Below are positions 1-8,593 of a DNA stretch of 8,593 nt, piece by piece. Origin of the DNA: Selenomonas sp. (GTDB taxonomy: Bacteria > Bacillota > Negativicutes > Selenomonadales > Selenomonadaceae). The notes beneath the pieces are model-generated. The model was given only the letters and a program-made list of their open reading frames with translations, did not search any database and had not been told where the DNA came from. Position 1 is the first letter of the stretch; each line of letters begins with the position of its first letter. The stretch spans positions 1 to 8,593 of the forward strand of contig JABZYJ010000078.1 in NCBI GenBank assembly GCA_015265235.1, written 5' to 3'. Position numbers and translations under genes: made by a program.

Positions 1-71
1 TAGGCCGCACCGATCAGGACTGCACCGAGCAGTGCCAGGAGAATCAAAAGTGATTTTTTATAGAGCGGCAT
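1..71 (-). CDS. N-terminus of a membrane or secreted protein (partial)
   Basis: Only the first 23 codons are in the window; the gene runs off the left edge. The start is the ATG at 71..69, preceded by TAGGAG at 85..80 with 8 nt spacing. This ribosome binding site overlaps the speD stop codon, so the gene is probably co-transcribed and coupled with speD. The peptide begins MPLYKKSLLILLALLGAVLI and continues with small residues (GAA). Two lysines followed by an unbroken hydrophobic stretch look like a signal peptide or an N-terminal membrane anchor. No cleavage site or domain can be judged from so little. An ATG slightly upstream (79..77) is in another frame and closes within a dozen codons. 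The family is not recognised. Spermidine synthase, the usual partner of SpeD, is a soluble protein without such an N-terminus, so this is probably not speE. Confidence 0.6.
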   Translation of the reverse strand, partial: MPLYKKSLLILLALLGAVLIGAA

Positions 72-82
72 CCGATCATCTC

Positions 83-877
83 CTAGTACACATTCCTCCC
101 GCTGAAGATCTCGATCATCTCGCGGCGCAGACTCGTACTAATGAGAAGACGTGTCTTGGGCGGGATCTCATCGACATCCGTATTGAAGAGGTAGTTTTGG
201 AGCTGCGGCTCCTTGATCAACATCCGCGTATGGAAAAGGCTTGCCTGATAGAGATTGATGTCCACAGCATCGTACTCATCCAGCGTCTCCTGTTTGATAA
301 ACTCCTGGATGGAGGTCATCTTGCTGTCCATAAACAGCTTGCGGCCCTGCAGATCGCGCGTAAAGCCGCGTACGCGATAATCCATCGTGATGATGTCCGA
401 GTCGAACTGACTGATGAGATAGTCCAGCGTCTGCAGCGGTGTAATCTCTCCGCAGGTCGCGACGTCGATATCCACGCGAAAGGTCGCAATGCTCGTATCG
501 GGATGAAACTCAGGATAGGTATGTACGGTAACGTGGCTCTTGTCTAGATGGGCGAGGATCGTCTCTCCCGTCAGTGCTGTTCCGTTGATGGGCTTCTTGC
601 TTCCCGAGATAACCGCTGCCTCCTCGGCGATGAGCATCGTCACACTAGCCCCCTGCGGCTCGTAGTCCTGCTTTGCAATATTCAGGATCCGCGCACCGAT
701 CATATCGGTCACCTGCGAAAGGATCTTCGTGAGACGATCGGAGTTGTACTGCTCATCAATGTACTTGATGTAGTCCCGCTGCTCACGTGCCGACTTCGCA
801 TAGCAAATGTCATAAATATTGAAACTCAGCGCCTTCGTCAGGTTGTTAAACCCGTACAGTTTCAGCTTCCCATCCAA
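83..877 (-). CDS. speD: S-adenosylmethionine decarboxylase proenzyme, E. coli-type class
   Basis: Decarboxylates S-adenosylmethionine to give the aminopropyl donor for spermidine synthesis; a cytoplasmic pyruvoyl enzyme. The protein matches E. coli SpeD along its length, with blocks such as KLKLYGFNNLTKALSF, NIAKQDYEPQGASVT, AHLDKSH and DYRVRGFTRD. Numbered from the TTG start, self-cleavage is expected between Lys113 and Ser114 in AHLDKSH, with Ser114 becoming the pyruvoyl group. Cys142 in ATCGEITPL matches the catalytic cysteine (E. coli Cys140). I chose TTG at 877..875 because AGGAAGGAG lies 8 nt upstream, the N-terminus then aligns with E. coli, and the length becomes 264 residues, equal to E. 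coli SpeD. An in-frame ATG at 904..902 would add nine residues but has no ribosome binding site. The gene follows rarA by 29 nt and probably shares its promoter. No speE is adjacent. Confidence 0.95.
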   Translation of the reverse strand: MDGKLKLYGFNNLTKALSFNIYDICYAKSAREQRDYIKYIDEQYNSDRLTKILSQVTDMIGARILNIAKQDYEPQGASVTMLIAEEAAVISGSKKPINGTALTGETILAHLDKSHVTVHTYPEFHPDTSIATFRVDIDVATCGEITPLQTLDYLISQFDSDIITMDYRVRGFTRDLQGRKLFMDSKMTSIQEFIKQETLDEYDAVDINLYQASLFHTRMLIKEPQLQNYLFNTDVDEIPPKTRLLISTSLRREMIEIFSGRNVY

Positions 878-885
878 CGCAGGAG

Positions 886-894
886 CTCCTTCCT
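886..894 (-). promoter_or_regulatory. Ribosome binding site of speD
   Basis: On the minus strand AGGAAGGAG stands 8 nt before the TTG at 877. It lies inside the reading frame that would begin at the ATG at 904, so it supports the TTG. Its GGAG forms part of a perfect 10-bp palindrome, AGGAGCTCCT (881-890), which might weakly modulate ribosome access. Confidence 0.65.
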
Positions 895-906
895 CGTCAT
901 ACATAT

Positions 907-2244
907 TTATCCATTATTCTTTTTGGGGGCATGCTCTGCCTTCCACGCCTTGATCCACTCCAGCCGTTCCCGAAAACGACACTCCATTCCCTGATCCGTC
1001 GGCTGATAGTATGCGCGCCCCACCAATGAGTCCGGAAGACACTGCATATTGGTGATGTGCTCCTCTGCATCATGTGCATACTGATAGCCCTTGCCATAAT
1101 CCAGATCCTTCATCAGCCGCGTCGGTGCATTCCGTATCACCAGCGGCACAGGCTCGGCGAGCATCGTGCGGGCATCGGCAGCCGCCGCAAGATATGCCGT
1201 CTCCATGGCGTTCGATTTCGGCGCGAGCGAAAGATAGACGACAGCCTGCGTCAGATGGACGTTGCACTCTGGATACCCGATGTAGTGACACGCCTGATAG
1301 GCGGCGACGGCAAGCTCCAGTGCACGTGGGTCGGCAAGTCCGACATCCTCCGCAGCAAAACGCGTCACACGGCGTGCCACATAGAGCGGATCCTCCCCCG
1401 ACTCCAGCATCCGCGCGAGCCAATAAACTGCCGCATCCGGGTCTGAGTTACGCATGGACTTGTGAAGTGCCGAGATGAGATTATAGTGTTCCTCACCGTT
1501 CTTGTCATAGAGCAGGGATTTTCGCGTGATGCACTGCGCGAGATTCTCCTCCGTGACGTACAGCTCGCCATCCCGCTCATCCGCATTGAGGACGAGCATC
1601 TCGAGTGTCGAGAGTGCACTGCGTGCATCACCGTTAGCAAAGGCGGCGACGGCAGTGATCCCATCATCAGACAGATGGATGTGCATCTGCGATAACTCTC
1701 TGTCCGTTGCGATCGCATGTCGGAGGAGGCGTTCGATGTCGGCCTCCGTCAGCCCCTGCAGGACAAAGACACGGCAGCGCGAGAGCAGAGCGTTGTTGAT
1801 CTCAAAGGAGGGATTTTCCGTCGTCGCTCCGATGAGGACGATGCTTCCCTTCTCCACAAATGGCAGAAACGCATCCTGCTGCGCCTTGTTAAAGCGATGG
1901 ATCTCATCGACAAAGACGACAATGCGCTCTCCGTACATACGACGGCGATCCGCCTCCTGCATCACCGTGCGGATCTCCTTGATCCCGCTCGTCACAGCAG
2001 AGAACGTGATGAACTCCGCCTTCGTGTGCGCGGCGATGATCTGCGCCAGCGTCGTCTTGCCGACGCCGGGCGGTCCCCAGAAAATCATTGAGGTGATGCG
2101 GTCACTCTCAATGAGGCGGCGCAGTATCTTCCCCTGCCCTAGGAGATGCTCCTGCCCGACAAAGTCATCAAGCGTGCGTGGACGAACGCGCTCCGCGAGC
2201 GGCTGATATGCTGCCCGTGCAAAGAGCCCCCCCTGTTCGTCCAT
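907..2244 (-). CDS. rarA: Replication-associated recombination protein A, AAA+ ATPase
   Basis: RarA/MgsA family AAA+ ATPase, related to clamp-loader subunits and to eukaryotic WRNIP1, acting at stalled or gapped replication forks. At 445 residues it is close to E. coli RarA (447). The conserved start of the family is seen (YQPLAERVRPRTLDDFVGQ, about 13-31). Walker A is GPPGVGKT (57-64), Walker B is VVFVDEIHRF (109-118), sensor 1 is GATTENPSF (139-147), the arginine-finger region is SRCRVF (155-160), and the sensor 2 region is GDARSALSTLE (205-215). The C-terminal half carries the family tetramerisation region, including VTRFAAEDVGLADPRAL (about 293-309) and YLSLAPKSNA (337-346). The start is ATG at 2244..2242 with AGGAGG 7 nt upstream. 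The frame is open further upstream but crosses a promoter and a terminator, so that part is not coding. It is the first gene of an apparent operon with speD. Confidence 0.96.
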   Translation of the reverse strand: MDEQGGLFARAAYQPLAERVRPRTLDDFVGQEHLLGQGKILRRLIESDRITSMIFWGPPGVGKTTLAQIIAAHTKAEFITFSAVTSGIKEIRTVMQEADRRRMYGERIVVFVDEIHRFNKAQQDAFLPFVEKGSIVLIGATTENPSFEINNALLSRCRVFVLQGLTEADIERLLRHAIATDRELSQMHIHLSDDGITAVAAFANGDARSALSTLEMLVLNADERDGELYVTEENLAQCITRKSLLYDKNGEEHYNLISALHKSMRNSDPDAAVYWLARMLESGEDPLYVARRVTRFAAEDVGLADPRALELAVAAYQACHYIGYPECNVHLTQAVVYLSLAPKSNAMETAYLAAAADARTMLAEPVPLVIRNAPTRLMKDLDYGKGYQYAHDAEEHITNMQCLPDSLVGRAYYQPTDQGMECRFRERLEWIKAWKAEHAPKKNNG

Positions 2245-2251
2245 AGCCACA

Positions 2252-2257
2252 CCTCCT
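2252..2257 (-). promoter_or_regulatory. Ribosome binding site of rarA
   Basis: Minus-strand AGGAGG, followed by seven bases and then the ATG at 2244. It decides the start of rarA, because the same frame stays open for 74 more codons upstream. Confidence 0.8.
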
Positions 2258-2278
2258 GCACAGATTCTTTCACTCTGA

Positions 2279-2307
2279 ATTATCTCATAAAATGCACACT
2301 TAGGCAA
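2279..2307 (-). promoter_or_regulatory. Sigma-A type promoter of the rarA-speD operon
   Basis: On the minus strand a -35 box TTGCCT (2307..2302) is separated by exactly 17 bp from a -10 box GATAAT (2284..2279). A TG lies one base before the -10 box, as in extended -10 promoters. Transcription would start near 2272, leaving a leader of about 28 nt before rarA. It lies directly downstream of the hslU terminator, as expected for a new transcription unit. No clear operator was seen nearby. Confidence 0.75.
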
Positions 2308-2310
2308 TAG

Positions 2311-2340
2311 AAAAAACGGCTTGGACTCATCCAAACCGTT
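2311..2340 (-). terminator. Rho-independent terminator after hslU
   Basis: On the minus strand, AACGGTTTGG (2340..2331) pairs with CCAAGCCGTT (2324..2315) over 10 bp, including one G-U pair, around a six-base loop. A run of T follows directly, sharing the last stem bases. This has the form of an intrinsic terminator for the dprA-to-hslU transcript. On the plus strand the stem has a C-A mismatch and lacks a good T-run, so it is probably one-directional. Confidence 0.88.
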
Positions 2341-2346
2341 CTTATC

Positions 2347-2409
2347 GGAAGTACGGATAAAGTGAAGTCCGTCAATCGTGATGGCGTGGCTGCGTTTATC
2401 CGTGCTTCC
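2347..2409. repeat. Long inverted repeat between hslU and its terminator
   Basis: Arms GGAAGTACGGATAAA (2347-2361) and TTTATCCGTGCTTCC (2395-2409) are complementary over 15 bp with a single imperfect pair, around a 33-nt loop. In a minus-strand transcript the odd pair is C-A; in a plus-strand transcript it is a G-U wobble. The structure starts 5 nt after the hslU stop and ends 6 nt before the terminator stem. It has no T-run of its own, so it is not a terminator by itself. It could protect the 3' end of the hslU message, act in RNA processing, or be a dispersed palindromic element. No second copy was noticed in the window. Confidence 0.7.
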
Positions 2410-2414
2410 TGTCG

Positions 2415-3812
2415 TCAGAGAATAAAGCGCGATACATCGTGGTCGCCGGCGATGTCTGCGAGACAACGGTCAACATACGCCGCGTCGATGACGACCTCCT
2501 TCTCCGTGAGATCGGGCGCCTCAAAGGAAAGCTCCTCCAAGAGTTTTTCAAGCAGCGTGTAGAGGCGTCGTGCGCCGATGTCCTCCGTCTGCTCATTGAC
2601 GGTCTCCGCCAGCTGCGCAAGGCGGCTGACGGCATCATCTGCAAAACGCAGAGAGACGCCCTCCACGCCGAGCAGCGCGCTGTACTGCTTGATGAGCGCG
2701 TTGCGCGGCTCGGTGAGGATGCGCTCGAAGTCCTCCTTGACGAGCGACTTCAGCTCGACGCGAATCGGAAAACGCCCCTGCAGCTCGGGAATGAGGTCCG
2801 ACGGCTTCGCCGTATGGAATGCCCCTGCCGCGATGAAGAGCACATGATCGGTCTTGACAGGGCCATACTTCGTAACAACCGTAGAGCCCTCTACAATCGG
2901 CAGGATGTCGCGCTGAACGCCCTCACGCGAGATGTCAGCGCCCGCACTGCGTCCATTACTCACGGCGACCTTGTCAATCTCATCGAGGAAGACGATGCCG
3001 CTGTACTCGGCAGCGCGCACTGCCTCCTCGGCGACAACATCCATATCGACGAGTTTGTCCGCCTCCTCGGCCGCGAAGATCTTGCGCGCCTGTGCGACTG
3101 TCACCTTGCGCTTGTGACGGTTTTTCGGCACGAGTTTCCCGATCATGGACTGGAGGTTGTCGCTCATCCCCTCCAAGGAGGAACCGGCAAACATATTGCC
3201 CATCGGGCGCGCGGATTCCTCCACCTCAACTTCGATGACATCATTTTCGAGCTCACCGGAGCGCAGCCGCTTGCGCATCCACTCACGTCCCGCCTGATAC
3301 TTCGGCGGCTCTTCCTTTTTCTCCTCCGGCTCATCCTCCTGTGAGGAGAACAGGCTGCCAAGCGGATTTGTCGACTTCTTCGGCGGCGGAACAAAGACAT
3401 CAATGAGACGCTCCTCTGCATTCTCCTTTGCCTTGTCCTCCACTTCCTCAATCTTCTGCTGACGCACCATCCGCACGGAGGTCTCGACGAGATCGCGCAC
3501 GATGGACTCCACGTCGCGTCCGACGTAACCGACCTCGGTGAACTTGGTCGCCTCCACCTTCAGAAAGGGCGCACGCACGAGGCGCGCCAGACGGCGGGCA
3601 ATCTCCGTCTTGCCGACGCCGGTCGAGCCGATCATGAGGATGTTTTTCGGAATGATGTCCTCGCGCATATCCGCATCGAGCTGACGGCTCCGCCAGCGAT
3701 TGCGCAGAGCGATCGCGACCGAGCGCTTCGCCTCGTGCTGACCGACAATATACTTGTCGAGCTCGGCGACGATCTCGCGCGGTGTCTGTTCGTTGACTCC
3801 GATCTGACTCAT
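2415..3812 (-). CDS. hslU: ATP-dependent protease ATPase subunit HslU (ClpY)
   Basis: AAA+ unfoldase of the HslUV (ClpYQ/CodWX) protease; its hexamers unfold substrates and feed them into the HslV chamber in the cytoplasm. 465 residues. Features in order: N-terminal TPREIVAELDKYIVGQ (10-25), Walker A GSTGVGKT (62-69), pore loop GYVGRD (95-100), an intermediate I-domain (about 110-240) with an acidic/lysine-rich linker near 157-171, Walker B IVFLDEID (273-280), arginine-finger region GRFPIRVEL (346-354), sensor 2 GARRL (413-417), and the C-terminal SRFIL tail that docks into HslV. Walker A has serine where E. coli has proline (GPTGVGKT). It starts at ATG 3812..3810, overlapping the hslV stop by 4 nt (ATGA), with GGAGGT 9 nt upstream. 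It is the last gene of its operon; codY, which follows in Bacillus, is absent. Confidence 0.98.
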   Translation of the reverse strand: MSQIGVNEQTPREIVAELDKYIVGQHEAKRSVAIALRNRWRSRQLDADMREDIIPKNILMIGSTGVGKTEIARRLARLVRAPFLKVEATKFTEVGYVGRDVESIVRDLVETSVRMVRQQKIEEVEDKAKENAEERLIDVFVPPPKKSTNPLGSLFSSQEDEPEEKKEEPPKYQAGREWMRKRLRSGELENDVIEVEVEESARPMGNMFAGSSLEGMSDNLQSMIGKLVPKNRHKRKVTVAQARKIFAAEEADKLVDMDVVAEEAVRAAEYSGIVFLDEIDKVAVSNGRSAGADISREGVQRDILPIVEGSTVVTKYGPVKTDHVLFIAAGAFHTAKPSDLIPELQGRFPIRVELKSLVKEDFERILTEPRNALIKQYSALLGVEGVSLRFADDAVSRLAQLAETVNEQTEDIGARRLYTLLEKLLEELSFEAPDLTEKEVVIDAAYVDRCLADIAGDHDVSRFIL

Positions 3813-4348
3813 GATTCCAGTACCTCCACCGTGATGTGATGATTCGTATAGACGCAGATATCCGCAGCGATCGAGAGAGACTCCTTTGCTATTGCGGGTG
3901 CATCCAGCGCCGAATGTGCCACGAGCGCACGTGCCGCCGCGAGGGCAAAGAACCCGCCCGAACCAATCGCCGTGCAGTCACCATCCGGCTCAATGACCTC
4001 GCCGTTGCCGGAGATCATGAGGATGCTGTCCTGATCCGCAACGAGGAGAAGTGCCTCCAGTTTACGCAGCACCTTGTCCGTGCGCCAGTCTTTCGCCAGC
4101 TCCACGGCAGCGCGTTGGAGATTGCCGCTGTACGACTCCAGCTTGACCTCAAATTTTTCAAAAAGAGTAAACGCGTCTGCGACCGAGCCCGCGAATCCCG
4201 CAAGGATTTTTCCATGATAGAGCCGCCGCACCTTGCGTGCGTTCGCCTTCATGATCGCACGCTCGCCGAAGGTCACCTGACCGTCGCCCGCGATGGCAAC
4301 CTTTCCATCTTTTTTGACCGCCACAATGGTTGTTGCATGAAATGTCAC
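3809..4348 (-). CDS. hslV: ATP-dependent protease proteolytic subunit HslV (ClpQ)
   Basis: Proteasome-beta-like N-terminal nucleophile hydrolase that forms the proteolytic chamber of HslUV. 179 residues, normal length. The start is GTG at 4348..4346, overlapping the trmFO stop (GTGA), with AAGGAG 7 nt upstream. The protein begins MTFHATTIVAV. Thr6 aligns with Thr1 of mature E. coli HslV, while Thr2 would be exposed by simple removal of methionine. Bacillus CodW has a similar short extension. Other conserved parts are AGDGQVTFG (20-28; Asp22 matches E. coli Asp17), the ARKVRRL region with Lys39 (E. coli Lys33), GFAGSVADAFTLFEKFE (51-67), AAVELAKDWRTDKVLRKLEA (80-99), AIGSGG (127-132) and CVYTNH (165-170). 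It is directly coupled to hslU, its partner. Confidence 0.98.
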   Translation of the reverse strand: MTFHATTIVAVKKDGKVAIAGDGQVTFGERAIMKANARKVRRLYHGKILAGFAGSVADAFTLFEKFEVKLESYSGNLQRAAVELAKDWRTDKVLRKLEALLLVADQDSILMISGNGEVIEPDGDCTAIGSGGFFALAAARALVAHSALDAPAIAKESLSIAADICVYTNHHITVEVLES

Positions 4349-5663
4349 AGTGTCTCTCCTTCCAGAAAATGCTCCAAGTCCTCCAATGCACGCTCTGCCA
4401 GCATCTTCTTTTTCTCCGGCTTACGCGTGCGGCGCGGCAAATCCGCGAGCGGCGGCAGCAGCCCGAAGTTGATGTTCATGGGCTGAAAGTGTTCTGGATC
4501 ACAGGTCGTGATATAGTGTGCGAGTGCGCCGTGGCAGGTACTGGCGGGAAATACGACAGGTGATTCCCCCCGTGCCAGCCGCGCGGCATTTTTCCCTGCG
4601 ACAAGCCCCGATGCGGCGGACTCGACATAGCCCTCCACACCGGTCATCTGCCCCGCGAACAGCAGACGTTCATCTCCCGTGTACTGGAACGTCGGACGCA
4701 GATGCTGCGGTGCGCTGATAAAGCTGTTACGGTGCATCACACCGTAGCGGAGGAACTCCGCCGCTGCCAGCCCCGGAATCATCTGAAAAACACGCCGTTG
4801 CTCCGGCCACTTGAGATGGGTCTGGAATCCGACGATGTTGTAGATCGAACCCGCTGCGTTGTCCTGTCGCAGCTGCACCACAGCGTATGGACGCTCCCCC
4901 GTCACGGGATGCTCAAGACCGACGGGCTTCAGCGGACCGTAGAGGAGTGTATCGCGCCCGCGCGATGCCATGACCTCGACCGGCATGCAGCCCTCGAAGA
5001 AAATCGCTTTTTCAAAATCATGCGTCTCTGCCGCCTCCGCCGTCGTCAGCGCCTGCCAGAAGGCGTCGTACTCCGCTTCGTTCATGGGGCAGTTGATGTA
5101 GGCGGGCTCCCCCTTACCATAGCGCGAGGCGCGGTACGCCAAGTTCATATCAATGCTGGAGAAGCTGACGAGCGGTGCCGCCGCATCATAGAAATACAGC
5201 CCATCGTCGCCGAGCAGGCGGCGTATCGCCTCCGCAAGCTGCCCATCCGTCAGCGGTCCGGAGGCGATGATGAGGACGCTGTCATCCGTGGAGGGCAGCT
5301 CCGTGATCTCCTCGTGATACACATGGATCAGTGGATGCTGCGTAATGCGCTCCGTCACATAGGCGCTGAACGCCTCGCGATCCACCGCCAGTGCGCCGCC
5401 GGCAGGAACAGCCGTATGATCTGCCGCCTGCATGATGATGGAGTTCATCCGGCGCATCTCCTCTTTGAGGACGCCGACGGCATTCATCCGTCCCGCCGCC
5501 CGCAGGGAGTTGCTGCAGACGAGTTCCGCGAAGGCATCCGTCTTGTGTGCCGGCGAGCGGCGCAGCGGACGCATCTCAAAAAGCTCCACGGCAATTCCCG
5601 CTTCAGCCGCCTGCCATGCTGCCTCGGCACCGGCAAGCCCGGCACCGATGATGCGTACGCCGC

Positions 5664-5667
<4 letters not shown>
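4345..5667 (-). CDS. trmFO: Methylenetetrahydrofolate-tRNA (uracil-5-)-methyltransferase
   Basis: FAD- and folate-dependent enzyme that makes ribothymidine at position 54 of the tRNA T-loop, using 5,10-methylenetetrahydrofolate rather than AdoMet; formerly called Gid. 440 residues, usual length. The FAD-binding Rossmann motif is IIGAGLAGAEAAW (6-18), followed by VELFEMRP (27-34). The family block AELVCSNSLR carries Cys51, and FFEGCMPVEVMASRG carries Cys227; these match the two functional cysteines of Bacillus TrmFO. The C-terminal FAD region includes LLFAGQMTGVEGYVESAASG (about 331-350) and MNINFGLLPPL. The start is GTG at 5667..5665, overlapping the topA TGA (GTGA), with AAGGGG 8 nt upstream. 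It is followed directly by hslV, again overlapping by 4 nt; the xerC-like gene found here in Bacillus is missing. Confidence 0.97.
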
Positions 5668-7952
<2,285 letters not shown>

Positions 7953-7956
7953 TCCG

Positions 7957-8593
7957 TCAGTTCCTTTCGGCACGCCGATAGGCGTGCATTTCATTCTCTA
8001 TGATAACGCCCTTCAGCTGCATCTGCAGGAGAAGGAGCGGGAGGCTCGTTGTCGTGCTCACGGGCAGACTGTCGATGATTTCATCCATGGTCAGCGCATG
8101 ATCGAAGGAGAGCACCTGATAGACGTGTGCCTCTTCCGGCGTCAGCTGTGCGCGGGCAGAGCGCCGCTGTGGTGCGGCGAGATGCATCTCTTCGAGAATT
8201 TCACGCGGAGATTCTACCAGGCGTGCCCCTGCACGGATGAGGTTATGGCAGCCGCCGCTCTGCGGCGAATAGATGCTGCCGGGAATCGCATAGACTTCAC
8301 GTCCCTCGCTGAGTGCCATCTCAGCGGTGATCAGAGAGCCGCTGCGCCGTGCCGCCTCAACGACGAGCACCCCCTCCGCGAGTCCGCTGATAATGCGGTT
8401 ACGCGCGGGAAAAAACATGGGCAGCGGCTGTGTTCCGGGGGCATACTCAGAGAGGACTGCCCCGCCCGCCGCAGCGATCTCCGTCAACAGGCGGCGGTTC
8501 TCGGGCGGATAGGCAACATCCACGCCGCAGCCGAGAACCGCAACAGTCCGTCCGCCGCGCATTGCACCGCGATGCGCACGCGTGTCGATTCCG
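7957..8593 (-). CDS. dprA: DNA-processing protein DprA/Smf (partial, N-terminus outside window)
   Basis: DprA binds incoming single-stranded DNA during natural transformation and loads RecA; it is also widespread in bacteria not known to be competent. The frame is open to the right edge, so the visible 211 codons are the C-terminal part of the protein. Visible family motifs, in order: GIDTRAHRGA at the right edge, GRTVAVLGCGVDVAYPPEN, LSEYAPGTQPLPMFFPARNR, IISGLAEGVLVVEA, SGSLITAEMA, and REVYAIPG followed by GCHNLIRAGA. These are the Rossmann-like core that binds DNA. After a short linker, the last 65 or so residues (from about LTPEEAHVYQVLSF to the end) look like the small winged-helix domain common at DprA C-termini. 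The stop TGA is at 7959..7957, 4 nt before the preferred topA start. The true start lies beyond the window; the methionine at 8562 is internal. Confidence 0.95.
   Translation of the reverse strand, partial: GIDTRAHRGAMRGGRTVAVLGCGVDVAYPPENRRLLTEIAAAGGAVLSEYAPGTQPLPMFFPARNRIISGLAEGVLVVEAARRSGSLITAEMALSEGREVYAIPGSIYSPQSGGCHNLIRAGARLVESPREILEEMHLAAPQRRSARAQLTPEEAHVYQVLSFDHALTMDEIIDSLPVSTTTSLPLLLLQMQLKGVIIENEMHAYRRAERN
7961..7967 (-). promoter_or_regulatory. Ribosome binding site favouring the TTG start of topA
   Basis: Minus-strand AAAGGAA lies in the last codons of dprA, 8 nt before the TTG at 7952. The alternative ATG at 7994 has only an AAGGG-like sequence placed too far upstream. This site therefore decides the topA start and suggests coupling to dprA termination. 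Confidence 0.55.

Noticed and set aside
32..547. A 171-codon open frame on the plus strand opposite speD
   Set aside because: speD is unmistakable on the other strand, and this frame shows no domain and spans the junction with the next minus-strand gene.
2311..2340. The terminator acting in both directions
   Set aside because: On the plus strand the stem has a C-A mismatch and only an interrupted T-run follows. No plus-strand gene needs it.
2245..2414. A riboswitch or remnant of codY in the hslU-rarA gap
   Set aside because: Apart from the inverted repeat, terminator, promoter and ribosome binding site, no recognisable riboswitch fold was found and the translated frames do not resemble CodY.
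2245..2466. A 74-codon N-terminal extension of rarA
   Set aside because: The frame is open by chance. It would cross the hslU stop, the long inverted repeat, the terminator and the promoter, while a strong ribosome binding site stands before the ATG at 2244.

Overview
This is a bacterial chromosomal housekeeping region with every convincing gene on the minus strand. Read in transcription order (right to left), it holds dprA (3' part only), topA, trmFO, hslV, hslU, a terminator, a new promoter, rarA, speD, and the first 23 codons of a gene with a hydrophobic N-terminus that leaves the window at position 1. The order dprA-topA-trmFO-hslV-hslU is a classic Firmicutes arrangement. The folate/FAD-dependent TrmFO and the Bacillus-like extended HslV N-terminus point the same way. 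Base composition is clearly above 50% GC, and the AdoMet decarboxylase is the long E. coli-like class. Together these fit a GC-richer Firmicute such as a Selenomonas-like member of the Negativicutes. The lineage is an inference, not proven by the window.

Right block (8593 to 2415): dprA, topA, trmFO, hslV and hslU are packed with almost no intergenic DNA. topA begins either 4 nt after the dprA stop (TTG, preferred) or inside dprA (ATG). The next three junctions are all 4-nt stop/start overlaps (GTGA, GTGA, ATGA), which suggests one translationally coupled operon. Its products serve DNA uptake/recombination (DprA), supercoil relaxation (TopA), tRNA U54 methylation (TrmFO) and ATP-dependent proteolysis (HslUV). 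Compared with the Bacillus layout, xerC/codV is missing between trmFO and hslV, and codY does not follow hslU.

Middle gap (2414 to 2245): going downstream from hslU there is a long inverted repeat, a strong intrinsic terminator, and a near-consensus promoter with an extended -10. This separates the two transcription units.

Left block (2244 to 1): rarA and speD appear to form a second operon that continues into an unidentified membrane or secreted protein. speD probably starts at a TTG with a strong ribosome binding site, giving 264 residues, the same length as E. coli SpeD.

I found no mobile element, CRISPR array, RNA gene or obviously novel defence-like system. The points worth a second look are the hairpin after hslU, the HslV N-terminus with two candidate nucleophiles, the rarA-speD pairing, and several start-codon assignments.
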